A program made the translations under genes and the position numbers. Positions 1 through 11,800 of a DNA stretch of 64,000 nucleotides are shown here, piece after piece (positions within the stretch are counted from its first letter, which is position 1; every line of letters starts with the position of its first letter). The notes under the pieces were generated by a model. That model saw only the letters and a list, made by a program, of their open reading frames with translations. It had not been told where the DNA came from and made no database searches. The stretch is taken from the NCBI GenBank assembly GCA_947579665.1, contig OX388345.1, forward strand, positions 61,991,454 through 62,055,453, given 5' to 3'. Origin of the DNA: Sympetrum striolatum (lineage: Eukaryota > Arthropoda > Insecta > Odonata > Libellulidae).

Positions 1-831
1 GATCACTTTTCATCTACGAGAGCCATGCTCAGTGTTTGATGTTAAACTAAAGAGTTATTTCAATTGACTGAGTCCAACCACATTCTAAGGGAATATCTTA
101 TTTTTTTCTGGAATTAGTGTGGAAATAAACCTGAATACATCATCGAATACAAGCGATGAATACGTACTCATTCTTCAAAGGCGGCCTTTAGCGCTCGAAT
201 GCCTATTCATATATATTCATATTTTCTAGATACTGACCTCGCCTTACCTCTCCATTCACCAAGCCTCCCCTTTAGAATGTAGACGAATCAATAACCGTGG
301 AAATTCCGAACATTGTCTCCAGCTGAAAAATGTTCTTCTTTGAAACGGACGCGGTCCGCGAGCTGCCCGGTCACTTTTGTCCTCATAAGGTATAATTCTT
401 CCCGTAAAGACCGCGTGCCTTTGTGAGGGGTTGACTCGCTGTAACGGAACTGTCCGAGGGAAGAATTCGCGTATTCTCGCTTGCACCGGGTTATTAAATC
501 AGCAGATTATGGTCACCAGTCGAAACGATTTCGGAATGCTCCACGGAACACGTGTTACCTGCATTTTGGATTTACCCGGGAACATTAATTGAGAACACTG
601 TTTTCATTAATGTTCGAAATAAAAATATATATATGTAAGGAAGGATAGGAAGAAAATATTGAAGGGGATGTATGTACCAAAATTTTATTGAAGAATGTTC
701 TCCAAAAGGACTGAATTAATAATTATGTATTTTTCCTAATTGGTTGCGCTAACCTTTCGCTATAATTTCCTAATTTGTTAAGGAAAGAGTAAAAGAAACT
801 TTGCACATAAGGGCGTGCACCGAGGAAAATT
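1..831. other. Non-coding AT-rich stretch with a GC-richer island
   Basis: I see no gene here. Roughly 250-560 is a more GC-rich, CpG-containing patch; its open frames are short and resemble nothing I know. The rest is AT-rich with A and T runs. The last 40 bases lead into the SINE pair. Confidence 0.6.
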
Positions 832-916
832 CCCAAGGAAAAACGGACATGAAAAAGTCGGGGCCGGGAATCGAACCCGGGATCTTCCTCTGCCTTAACC
901 ATCTAGGCTAACAGGT
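832..916 (-). mobile_element. tRNA-derived SINE head, left member of an inverted pair
   Basis: Read on the minus strand, this has both parts of an internal RNA polymerase III promoter. An A-box-like TAGCCTAGATGG lies at plus positions 899-910 and a perfect B box GGTTCGATTCC at 867-877. The spacing is that of a tRNA-derived SINE head. A cloverleaf with a good acceptor stem is not evident, so this is not a working tRNA gene. After the tRNA-like part the minus strand runs into a T-rich tract and TCCGTTTTTCCTTGGG, which also follows the right-hand copy. That shared tail shows both are copies of one SINE rather than chance tRNA matches. The family is not identified. Confidence 0.6.
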
Positions 917-1023
917 TCTGGCCGAGTAGCCTAGGTGGTTAATGCAGCCTTCCGGTTAGAGGAAGATCCTGGGTTTGATTCCCGGACCCGTCAGTCTTTT
1001 TTCAAGTCCGTTTTTCCTTGGGT
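917..1023 (+). mobile_element. tRNA-derived SINE head, right member of an inverted pair
   Basis: This is the plus-strand partner of the copy at 832-916. An A-box-like TAGCCTAGGTGG lies at 927-938 and a B box GGTTTGATTCC at 972-982, with one change from the consensus. A T-run at about 997-1002 and the shared tail TCCGTTTTTCCTTGGG follow. The two copies are head to head, their 5' ends separated by only a few bases, so the whole 192 bp segment can fold into one long hairpin. A transcript starting near either head would read away from the other. Confidence 0.6.
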
Positions 1024-1779
1024 ATAATCCTAATTTGTTGTTTAAGTTTATTCCTTTTTTTTAAGATGAAGACGTACATACATTTATTTTGATGCAAAAT
1101 TATACTTTTCAAACGGTCTGGGATTTTATATCAGCGAATGTAGAATTACTTTTGTTTGCTGAATATCCTAATAAGCTTACCTTCTTACGCTTTCACTAGT
1201 TTACTGTCATAACCGAGAAAAGTTACGTTATACCATAGAGTAATTCTTACTCTATGGTTATACTCATACAGCTCTAGCGCCACATCTATTGCCAACAAAT
1301 ATCTCACTATTAATGTTTACAATATATGTAGGTAAAAAACTGCCACCAGGCTTACAGCTTACCAGTAGTTAATTGCCAATAATAATTATAATGATTATGA
1401 TCATAATAGGAACAGTAGCTATGAGAATATCAAATGCAATTTTTATAACTCTTCTTGAATTCTCACGTAGTAGAATTTTTTTCGGTGGATCGGAATTTCC
1501 AGCGCACATACAATTCTCAAGAGAAAAAAGCATGCATTTTTTCCAATTGCGATCTATCTTCAGAGTACACTTCTAGCGCAGAGACTGAAAATAGAAATTC
1601 CTCGACTCAGCAGAGTGTTTTGCTTTCAAGAGGAAGATTTATGTAAGTCGAAAAACTCGACCAGCCAGCTGAATATTCTACTAGTATTTTGGCAGCCCGA
1701 AACAAAAGTTTTTCTGTCAAACTGAAACGATCTGCAGTTTTGGTCTAGGATGTTTCGCAATAATTCAGAGAAATAGGAA
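1024..1779. other. Non-coding AT-rich stretch with a short perfect hairpin
   Basis: No gene is seen. An 11 bp perfect inverted repeat with a 3-base loop lies at 1233-1257 (arms CCATAGAGTAA and its complement). The bases at 1347-1410 faintly resemble the 3' end of LINE family A described at 18242, but too weakly to call. Confidence 0.55.
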
Positions 1780-2538
1780 GATAGATTGGTTAATGGTAGC
1801 TGAGCGGGGTTTTTATAGTTACTTTTTTCAGGTAGAAATTTCGAGGGTCGCCCTCCTAATCTGGACACTTACCTCAGTTCGGGAGCTCGGGACCCGCATA
1901 AGGGGGGTCCATAAAAAAACTGACCGCATGGAATACGATTTAAAAAGTTATATACAATGAAAATGAGCAACAATTTATTATCTTCGTCGTCTCACTCGTC
2001 CTAAGAGATATACAAGCGTCTTTTGATCGACGTTCTACGATGAAAGTTGAGATTTTTCGTGATTTTGCAAGAAATTACCCATTTAGAATCGGCAACGTTG
2101 CTCAGTCAGATAGGTGGGTGTTTAAAATATCTCAACGGGGGTTGGGTTGGGTTGGGGGAGGATTTCTCGATTTTTGATAGAAATCCCTCCCCCCTACCCC
2201 AACCCAACGGCAACGTTGCCGTTTGTAAACGGGTAATTTCTTGCAAAATCACGAAAATCTTAATTTTCATCGTAGAACGTCGATCAAAGGCGCTTGTATA
2301 TCTTAGGACGAGTGAGACGACGAAGATAATAAATTGTTGCTCATTTGAATTGTTTATAACTTTTTAAATCGTATTCCACGCGGTCAGTTTTTTTATGGTC
2401 CCCCCTACTGTGGCGGCCGGGCGCTTCCGAGCTTGGAAGCCCAGCTAAGGGTCTGGATTAGGATGGCGACCCTCGAAATTTCTACCTGAGAAAAAGTAAT
2501 GGTGAAAACCCCCCTCAGATACCATTAACCGATAGATT
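1780..2538. mobile_element. Fold-back DNA transposon (743 bp) with 8 bp target duplication
   Basis: The element proper is 1788-2530. It is flanked on both sides by the identical octamer GATAGATT (1780-1787 and 2531-2538), a target-site duplication. Its ends are inverted: GGTTAATGGTAGCTGAG at the left and the complement of GGTTAATGGTATCTGAG at the right. The inverted similarity runs almost to the middle, so nearly the whole element is two arms of about 350-380 bp turned around a short loop near 2174. Open frames inside it, including one of 106 codons at 2047-2367, are by-products of the palindrome and encode nothing I recognise. An 8 bp duplication with very long inverted termini suits a non-autonomous hAT- or P-like fold-back element, but GGTTAATGG is not a terminus I can tie to a superfamily. 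A partial relative lies at 5197-5641. Confidence 0.85.
2137..2160 (+). other. G-quadruplex-type G-run at the core of the fold-back element
   Basis: Four or more runs of three to five G separated by TT lie just left of the central loop of the fold-back transposon. The matching C-rich tract is at about 2190-2212. The related element at 5197-5641 keeps a G-rich tract at the same place (about 5247-5271), so the feature belongs to the element. Confidence 0.55.
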
Positions 2539-5196
2539 TATCCATAAAAGTTTGCTGTCCCGCTTTGTTTTTTGATGTCTCCTTGTGATAGAATAGAAAA
2601 CCAAATCATACAATAAAGTCTTATGAGGTGCCCGTTTTAAAGTCCTCTTTGTTTCCTAATTGTAGTATTATATGGCAAAGTTACATGGTACTCGTACAGC
2701 GACAGTACCACATGTATTGGAGATAGGTAGTCAGCTACAATGCCTCGTCTATTGAAGATGTGTAGTCCTAGCTCGTTGCATTCATTGATTTATCTGGTAA
2801 ATGGAGAATTCGTCCTCAGCCGCATCAGAATCACGATTGAAGCGTTTATTGACGTTATTCTCAGCAGCTTTGTCCAATATATCGTTCGTCGTATCTCTAT
2901 GTTTAAGAAGAGACTTTCCAATAGAGAGAGGAAAGGAGCTTTATACGTTGGTTCAGCAATCACGAAAGTGGAATTATGTTTCGGTTTCTTCTTCATTTTC
3001 TGTTTCTGTCCGATAAATTCGCCCCGTAACGGTTTTCGAAAGGCAGATGCAATGGCGAGATGCCAAATTCAGTGAATGTAGGATCCATAACTCTACTGGC
3101 TGGTATAATATTGCATCCTTTTCTGGACTACCTCCAGTTGTCAACTTATTCCTTCTTGTTTTGCTGGCCTCTGAAAACTCTTGATTGTGACGAACTTTAC
3201 ATGTTTATGCCGGATTCCAATTGCTTTGGCAAAAGAGTAACATTTATTAACATTAAAGAGAAAAGCTGACCAAGGCCAGAAAATAAAATGATATGCGACT
3301 GTTTTCGAATTTATTACCTCATCGTCAGGCATAAACAATATTATGAGTATAAAGAGACAACGAGTAAAAATTTAATTAGAATATTTTTTAATTTACATAA
3401 ATAAATCGAATAAATACCTTTAAAACTTAATCTATCTGGAATAATGTTGAGTAAAACTTGGTGTTTTGATGTGGTTGTGGTTTTCGAACCCCTGCCACAA
3501 GCCATACGGCGGATTGGAGGGACATATGTCCCTCCAATGCGCTCCAGTGCGGATGTATTTGTACGGCCCCAAGGTCCGTAAACCGTCTTCAATTTGCCCG
3601 TCAATCTTTTCAAATATTATTGAATGTATTTTAACATCGAAAACTAGTATCAGAAGATTGTCGTCACTTCTAGAAAACGACACACTATAGGCCATCATAC
3701 TGTTCTTGCTCTAACCAAAATTATTTCTTGGGTGCTATCCTACGAATTAATTATGATTTATTTAGGTATTCACTCTAGTTTGAGTGTATGATTGACTAAT
3801 TTAACTACATTTTAATAATTACGCGAAAATGCAAAATACAAGTCAATAATTCTTATTTGACTAAACTCTTTCTAAAGTGAAGGTCTTTGCTGACCCAAGT
3901 AGCTGATGATATTTATTATGTTGCCCCAAGCAAATTAAACATCCCTGATTGAGCCTTTATTTTTTATGATAATAATCAATGAAATAAATTACAAATATAT
4001 ATTGTTAGTATACATAAATAAAAATAATTTAAATTTTAAATAATTAAACAAGGGCTCTAACTTTTTCATGCGAGCAGGAGGGAATGACGTAATGACAACA
4101 CATTTTTACAGTAATATAATACAAAATAGAGAAATAACTGAACGAATAACAAAAATAACAACCAGAACAGGTAAAATACAATAAAATAAAGAACATAAGT
4201 ACTAAAGTACGAGCACTACAAATATTTTAATAAAGTTAATAACAAAAGAAAAAAACTGAAGGTTGGTATTACTAAGGCAGTCGAAGAAAGAGTTCTTTGG
4301 GGAGAATGAGCAAAATGAATTGAAAGGTTCATAGCTCATTTATTGATAACCAAACACTTGAAGACTGAATGAACAAAGATATTCTAAATGTTTAGGGTGT
4401 ATAAGATATTGTTTCGTGAAAAGTTTGAACTTGGCATAGATATGTTCTAAGGAGGTAGAGATCAAACAGTAACGTTAGGTATTCCAAGCCCCGAATAAGA
4501 TAATCGTTTAACATTTCCCTTACCTCCTTCCCTCAGAGAGATAGAGAGGATATAGTCGTGCAATAAATACCTCCAGGAAGCAGTCACCCCTCTCACCTGT
4601 CCATCTCGCTAATCTTTACAGCCGCCAAAAGCATCTCCATCTCTAAAGACCTCCCGAATGATACTCCCCCTCCCTCAAAGGGCAGGTTCAACATCTCCTG
4701 TGGTCCTACTTAAGCTTTTAAGAGCAAGGTGGCGACGATGACCCTTGGTGACCACGGAAGGCGCCTTCGGAAAGAGCGGCTTATCAGCATTCGGAGCGTG
4801 CATTATGGGAGACGAGGGATTTTTCGATGTGGCGTCTTAATAACTCCATGTCCTCGATCCCAAGGAGTGGACGCGGAAGTCCCATAAGTACTTTGTGGCC
4901 ACCGTTTTCACGCCGACCCGGATTCCAGAGGCACGCGCGACGGACACTTCACGAGAGGCCCTATTTTTTCTCTCATTCCAGTTTTCTGTAGTTTTGTACT
5001 AATGGTGACACTCGTAACTTCAAGCAGCTCACGTATGGAAATGTGGGCGCTTTGTTTCTTCGTCGTGCGGGCGATTTCGAAATACTCAGCTGTGGATGGA
5101 GAGACTCGAAGCAGAAATACGTATATATATTTGACAAAACAGAAATACCTGTACGAATTAAACGGAATTACCAATAGAAACCGTTAGAACCGTTGA
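2539..5196. other. Gene-free stretch between two fold-back elements
   Basis: No gene is recognisable. A 26 bp perfect palindrome lies at 3513-3538. 3900-4480 is strongly A-rich on the plus strand. 4490-4970 is a GC-richer patch with pyrimidine-rich and CpG-containing sequence. Short overlapping frames at 2740-3075 and 3341-3698 show no known motif and no splice context I would trust. Confidence 0.55.
3513..3538. repeat. 26 bp perfect palindrome
   Basis: Two 13-base arms (ATTGGAGGGACAT and its exact complement) meet with no spacer, around a central ATAT. It lies in a GC-richer patch and is not visibly part of a longer inverted element. Confidence 0.8.
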
Positions 5197-5641
5197 CGCA
5201 CGGCAACGTTGCTCAGTCAGATAGGCGGGTGTTTTAAATATCTCAACGGGGGTTGGGTTGGGGGGGCAGGATTTCTAGATTTTTGCTAGAAATCCCTCCC
5301 CCCAACCCATCCCCGGGGCAACGTTGCCGTGTGTAAACGGGTCATTTCTAGCAAAATCACGAAAAATCTTAATTTTCATCGTAGAACGTCGATCAAAAGA
5401 CTCTTGTATATCTCTTTGGACGAGTGAGACGACGAAGATAATAAATTGTTGTTCATTTTAATTGTTTATAACATTTTAAATCCTGTTCCATGCGGTCAGT
5501 TTTTTTATGGTCCCCCCTAATAGGAGGGTCTGGCGCTCAGTACCTGCGAAGGCGAGCTAAGGGTCCGGATTAGGACGGAGACCCTCGAAATTTCTACCTG
5601 AAAAAAGTAACGGTGAAACCCCCAGATATGTACCATTGACC
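5197..5641 (+). mobile_element. One-armed copy of the fold-back transposon
   Basis: This matches the centre and right arm of the element at 1788-2530. It shares the CGGCAACGTTGCTCAGTCAG core, the G-rich then C-rich tracts around the loop, the segment TCGTAGAACGTCGATCAAA, a TTTTTTTATGGTCCCCCC block, and the outer segment with ACCCTCGAAATTTCTACCTG. It ends in TACCATTGACC, the complement of GGTCAATGG, one base different from the terminus of the first copy. The left arm beyond the core is missing: similarity starts near 5197 and upstream sequence is unrelated. No target duplication can be seen, as expected if one end was lost. The copies differ at many positions, so they did not arise by a recent local duplication. 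Confidence 0.8.
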
Positions 5642-8160
5642 TCCAATTGATATGCCAATAAGAATCAATTAAAATTTTTATCATGACAGCGTAATATCGT
5701 ACTGATATTTTTTTCTACGACGCTGCTTCGAGGCGTCTTGTATCTTCACGAGCGGTGATCAAGCCTCTTGATGAACTTCCATCCATTACCTTCTAGCATT
5801 ATTTAAGCTAGAATATGCACATTGAAATGATAAGATTAAAATTTTCCCCTGTGAATCATTTTATCGATAATAAAAGGTATTTGATGGAGTTATTAATAGA
5901 TAAATTAACAGTAGAAATAGTTAAAGAAGTAGTCATATATCATGGTTACCTTCATTACATTATCATCAACAAATCCTAGGTTTGTAAGATTCTCCATACC
6001 ATATACGTAAGAAGAAATCGAGAGTAAAATCTAATTTGTATTTTCCGAATTACCAAGGTTATTTATCTAGTATTAGTAATAAACTATTAATAATCTAAAT
6101 TGAATTGATTTTCACTATTTATGAAAGTTGGGTACATGAATTGGAATAAGTTGGTGATTTATTACCTGTGTGCGAATGCAGTAACGCCATTTTTCACTAT
6201 CCAAAGATTTCTCTGGTAACCTCTGTTCCAGCTAAAATCCGTTGTGTCTCATTACAAATAGTCACTATTTAATCTAATAGAGCACGAAATTTTGCTAAAA
6301 GCAATATAATGGAAGTGAAAACTAAAATGTTGTAATTTCTGGACGAGAAGTCTAAATCGTTAATTTAATTTTCTTCAATTTTCCTCATTCAGACTTTTTG
6401 CAAACAAATAATTTGAGAGATTGATAAGATAAAGAATCATCTATGTAACTCATTGCCAACGTCAAATTTATGAATAATTCAACAACTGATTGGTTCTTCT
6501 TCGTTCTTTAGAAAAATGAGTCGCAGTAATTTTTAACCATTAATCACAGGAACCCTTTAGAGATGATAGGTCACACTGTCCAGGGTAGCACGCTGAAGAC
6601 GAGACCGTGACGGAAATTCAGTATTTCTTACGTCGTCCTTTCACGTTCGTGTTCTTTTCCGTAACGAGTAACCCCACCCTTAGAAACAGCATGTGTTTGG
6701 AAAATGTCACTTAAGGTTATAAATTGCCGAGTGACGCACATGCGTGGCGAATTTGATCCCTAGGAAGAGGAAAAAATGCGCATCAGTTGGTGCGAACGTT
6801 TTTCGCCTACTCCGACGTAATTCAGAGCAGACTAGTTTCAGCTGTTTTCTTTAGAATAAAAGAGTATTACATCAGTCTAATATTTCAGCAAGATTTTCGC
6901 GACAGAGCAAAAACTTCGCTTTCTTTCTCAGGCGATTTTATTTCTCCATTTGGCATTTTCTCCTTTGATGCGCTGTCCTCTATTAATCATTGTGTTAGTG
7001 CTCGCATGAAGGGTGAGGGAGTTTCCATTCATAGAAATTTGCTGGGTATCGAAGTAATTCACGACGAATATTGTGAATAGGATTCAATTGTTGTTCATCT
7101 TCGTCTTTGTTTGGGACGCCTTTTGTGTAGAAAGAAAACAATATGAATTCCTGTCAGCAATGTTATAAATGGTCTTTTCCTTCCACTAGCGAGTCATTTA
7201 CATTCTGTTGTATTTTGTTGCAATTGCAAATTGTTCCTTAATTTCTGACTTGCAAAAGAAAAGAAAACCAGTGTTTCGCTGGGCGAAGAATATTCATAAA
7301 GAAACGTACTTACTCTCTTGGATTTCGCTACAGCCCGAACGATGTGAAATCACTTTCTTACAAGAAAGAAGTTTCTCTTTCTACGCTCTTAATTAAAAGT
7401 ATAACACTCGCAGCGTGACCTAATAGAGAGAATTTCATTCATCCTATTGACGAGAGCATATGCGATTTATTGCTTTCTTCACGTTAAACAAAATGGTTTT
7501 ACTACTTCGTGAGCTTAGTGAATGATGCAGTGTTCTGTGAAATAATATCAATATGATTCTGTAGAGTATCATTTTCAACGGAGATAGAATGATCTAGTTT
7601 TAATTAAGTCATATTTTGAAAGTAATTTCCTCATTTAAGCTTTTAACAAAAATTGAAATCTTTAAAACTTAATCAATAAACTTTTTTATTGGCATTGAAG
7701 TATAGAAATATCACAAATGGTTTCGTAATATTTCGTTGGTAAAAGTAGTCTCCATCATATATTTTGCTTAAGGAGTTTAAAATTAATATATTCAGAAGTT
7801 ACTAGCTTGCTTTTAAAAAATTCTCTATTTATTTAAAGCAAAATATATTTAATTTATTAACATATATTGCCTACGCGTAAATTCATACAGGAAAGTCTAC
7901 TTCAAAGGTGCATTAAAATGTAATTTGATATAATTTTCCATGGTCATCGATATATCGTCTAACTTTTTCTGGAAACCTCATCAAGGATGAGCAAATATTT
8001 TCCCAAAATAGCTAAGGAATTAATGATGCAATTCATTTCAGATATTTCTGATACTTTTCAGTGATTATCAAACACATTATATCCCAAGGATACTTGTATC
8101 AATGTATTATAGCTTCATGCTCTATATATATAAATGCCCTGTAACTTATTACTCTGAATT
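5642..8160. other. Non-coding AT-rich stretch
   Basis: No gene, RNA gene or clear repeat is seen. A frame of 97 codons at 6787-7080 has no known motif and ordinary flanks. 6570-6790 is somewhat GC-richer. Confidence 0.55.
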
Positions 8161-8820
8161 TTAAGACTATGAGGCACGGGCCGAATATATCTCCAGATGC
8201 TGACGGCAGGAAGGGCATTTCATTAATCTTTTCCGCGAATTACTTGCCTCTCTGACATCCTCAGGCATTCCTCGAAAGTTTGGCCAAATTTAATCCAAGG
8301 ATATTTGGTCCAAATCCCGTTTTCCCAAGCTGCATATCTCTATCTCCGGAGACTCCCGGAATAAGATTCCTGCACGCCCTTGTCTTTTCCACAAGTCCCA
8401 ACTTGTCCTCTCCCCGCTCTTTGCCGTTTTTTCCCCCGTGACCTTCACAGGGTCGTCCGTCTCTCGCTTTCTCTTCGCGGTCTCCGACGTTAGACGCCGC
8501 CCGATTACAAACGCTTTTGTTTCTGTTTTCCGAAATAATTCTCGAGTAATTTCTGTTTCTGCCAAGCGGAATGGGCATCCCTCCGAGTCGTTATTTACGC
8601 TCGACTTCCACATTCTGGTCGAATAAATTTCCGAATTCCCGCCCCCCCCAACACACTCGTGGATGAAAAACATTGCCTTTTTGCTATATCGCTTGTTTTC
8701 CGAACTCGAGATGCCCATTTCGCTTTTACTTTCGTTTTCCGCTCCGTTTGGCTTCAGAAGTTCCGTTTATTGTGATTTACTGAGTGCGTTGCGGACTCGG
8801 ACTCCTGCCCATGTCCTATA
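8161..8820. other. GC-richer island with overlapping short frames
   Basis: This block is clearly richer in G, C and CpG than its surroundings and very pyrimidine-rich on the plus strand at about 8390-8480. Overlapping frames of 62, 105 and 142 codons run through it on both strands. Such overlap is expected when stop codons thin out in GC-rich DNA, and none of the proteins has a motif I recognise. It could be old unique sequence, a decayed element or a regulatory region; I cannot tell which. Confidence 0.4.
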
Positions 8821-11800
8821 ATTCCGCGAAAATGAACTTTTTTACCACGCGAAGGCTTACACTTGGTTTGGTAAAGACAGCGTGAAAGTTCTCGATGTTG
8901 TTTACGTAAGATTTCCATGTGATTAGAGAGGAGAGAGTTTTTGTCGATTAGATCACAGCTAACTGAGTGTAACTGAGGTATTTAAATTTAAATAACAGCA
9001 TTTTGAGGAGAAAGCTTTGTTGATAGATCATAGCCAATATCGGTGATTTAAGTAGCAGCTGCTTTTCTTATTTCTCTTTACTAGTATTTAATATAACGTA
9101 GCAAGTTACCAAGTTAAGTTATTCGGGAATCGTCCTAGTAGGAATAAACTCCAGAGAGTTGATTTGTTGGAATATTCTATAATGTTAAATAATGATGAAG
9201 TCCTCCATCGGCAAGACAGGAATATAAATTTCTTATACATCAGGGATGGAAGTTGTTTTAAGAATTAATAAATTTGTTTGCAGTGCTCCTTTCATGAGGA
9301 ATATCTGTTATGAGCATCGCAACTATAACATCGTAAAACTTGTACATAATTAACAGAAATAAAAGAAATACCAGTTGTCGTATGGTACATACTTCTCTTG
9401 TATGAAATTAGGAGAATCGTAAAGAAAAATTAATCTTATGATGTTAATAAAATTTTTAAGCAATAAATTTAGATCATATGATAAATATTTTATATAGTAA
9501 TTCTTAGGGCAGATCTGTCAGCTGTTGGTGATGTATTAAAAATGGATGCTAGTAAGAAGAAACAGTGGATTTAATGATCATAGAGATAAAATTTAGTCTA
9601 ATGCGATTCTGGCAATCATCGTTTCATTTGAAATCTGACGGTTTGTATAGTATAGTTAGAATGAATAAAAATTGTATATTCATAGGGAATCATTTTAAAC
9701 CCTATCATCTGCGTAGTTTATATTTATCTTTGGAACTAAGCGGAAAAAGGAAAATGGCTTCTTACGGAAAAGACAAAATGTGAAATTATCACGTCATCTA
9801 CCTCTGACCCTAGTCACCGGTTCTAGCCCATCCCCACAATGACCTCGGTTTCATAAATTATTTTCGGTCCCGTGAAATCCACTTATCTGTACCAGCAAGG
9901 AGTTGTAGGTTCGACCTCGAAGGAGTTGATTTTCTCGTTCTCAGTAGCGCCATCTGAAAGGCGCCTCCGAAATGCGATGTTCCTACAGAGAGAGAGAATT
10001 CTCCGATTGGTTACTATTGGATTGGATTCTCGCTCCCCTTGACAACGCTACGATATGGCAGAATTATTTCACGAACATGTTACACTCGAGTTTTACTCGG
10101 CAGTAGACAGTTGAGATGGAGAAGAAATCTGTACGTGGTTTCTTTTGAAATAAGAGATCGGTTCTCCATTGATACCCGTGATAAGCTCGAAAAGATGTCC
10201 TCGCCGTCGAATTTTCGCAGGAAAGAGATAGCCTGCGCTCGACGTACACGAATTTTGTTTGAGATGTAGATTTATCCACATAACCAAACCTTGCTGTTTT
10301 TATCGATATCAGCTTTTCGGTTGGTCCATAAGGGCGTCTGGTAAGCTTACAAAAATTCCATGCATATAAAAGTGTATATCAGTCACGCTGTTTCCTTGCG
10401 GTGTAAGTGCTTTGGCGATTTCGTTTTCTCAATATATGTACCTACTTCACTTCTTGTCAACTCCGGTGGGATAAGTTTTCGTAGTAGCCAAATAAGGTCA
10501 ATGTCTCGGGTTCATAACTAGGTTAGGGCTTGGTAGCTTGAGGATTTATAGAGTTAATGCTAAGGGAGGTCTAATTTGATTAAAGTTATATAAAGATACT
10601 TATATTATTTCTTATTCTTGAATACTCTTTCATTCTTTAAGCTGCATAAATACGTTTTTTTTACATTTCCTTTACAAACTACAAAAGAGTTTCTCGTTTT
10701 TATGTTTTAATTTCGTTTAATTTCAATAAGCTTTCTTCTAATCTTTAATAATATTTTATTTACATTCCATCCATTTCTTCTATTTGCCATAAACAAACGG
10801 AGAAACGTCATATAATGATTTAATTCAATGAGTTGGGTTGATAAGAAACCATTTTATCATTTTAAACGAAATGAACCCTGCACGATATAATTGTAATTAA
10901 ATTGAATTGAAATAGAGCAAGCCATTTTCAAATCATTATTTAGTATAAATTTTAGTTAATTTTACCGATTTGATTTAATTCATTTTTCTCAGTACAATTT
11001 ATGGGAAAATCATGTATTTTATTTATTTATCTCCTATGAAATCTCGATTTACGTCTCGCAGCAGTTGAAAGTGGGGGCACAGCAGTTGAATTCACAAATT
11101 CTTGTAACTTCATGCAAAATGTATAAGAAACAGTAAAACGTACGCTTAATCTCATGAACTTCAATTCAGAGCGAATTAACAGATTTTCCGGGAGGTTCTA
11201 TCCTCCGGTCGGGAGTCGGAGGAGATTTCTTCAAGCACGCTCAAATCCGGGAGACTTCCGGCATTCCGGAGGAGGTGAAAAGGCTAGGTCCTAAACTTTG
11301 CTCCGAGGGAGGAAAAGGGAACGAAAAGTTAACTTTCTGTTTCAGTTCTTCGAGTTCTCTCTCCTGAAATTCTTGATTCCTTTAGCTTAACGTAATCAAG
11401 TTTCGAGTTTTAAGGTTGAGACCAGCGGCTATAATAAGATTTACGTGGTAGCTATCGGAAAAGAACTCACAGTATTCTCTTTAGCTCAATTTAAAGGAAT
11501 TTCTGCCTCTGCTTGAATGAAACTCATTGTTTGTTACTAACAAAATGGTGGGACGAACACATCCTTGTTTCTATCCTATGTAAAATTATCGAAAGTTAAC
11601 TGAATTATAATCAAAATATTTTTTCGTAACGATTGTACAACGTGATAGAAAATACTTCTATAGGTTAATGAGATCGGCTTTGTTTTCTTTTTTCGCGAAA
11701 AACGCCTTAAGGTCGTTATTTAAAAAAATATTATCATACTATACAATCAGGGTAAAGTAATTTATTTTGAAGTAAATTAAAGGTATTACGAATTTTACGA

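Noticed and set aside
1347..1410. Possible fourth copy of the LINE family A 3' block (CTGCCACCAGGC...)
   Set aside because: Only the first dozen bases match well, the hairpin partner is missing and the tail is not TAAA-like.
2140..2158. TTGGG repeats resembling a telomere-type sequence
   Set aside because: Only about three units, mirrored by the other arm of the transposon; this is element structure, not telomeric DNA.
2047..2367. 106-codon open frame
   Set aside because: It runs through the arms and loop of the fold-back transposon; frames across palindromes stay open by symmetry and the product resembles nothing.
3470..3500. tRNA B-box-like GGGTTCGAAAACC on the minus strand
   Set aside because: No A box at the expected distance and no pairing that would form a tRNA fold.
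8290..8718. 142-codon minus-strand frame
   Set aside because: Overlaps other frames in a GC-richer island, has no recognisable domain, and shows no splice or promoter context.
10365..10384. TATAAAAG followed by TCAGTC as a core promoter
   Set aside because: Only about 16 bases separate the two, too short for a TATA and initiator pair, and no transcript unit follows.
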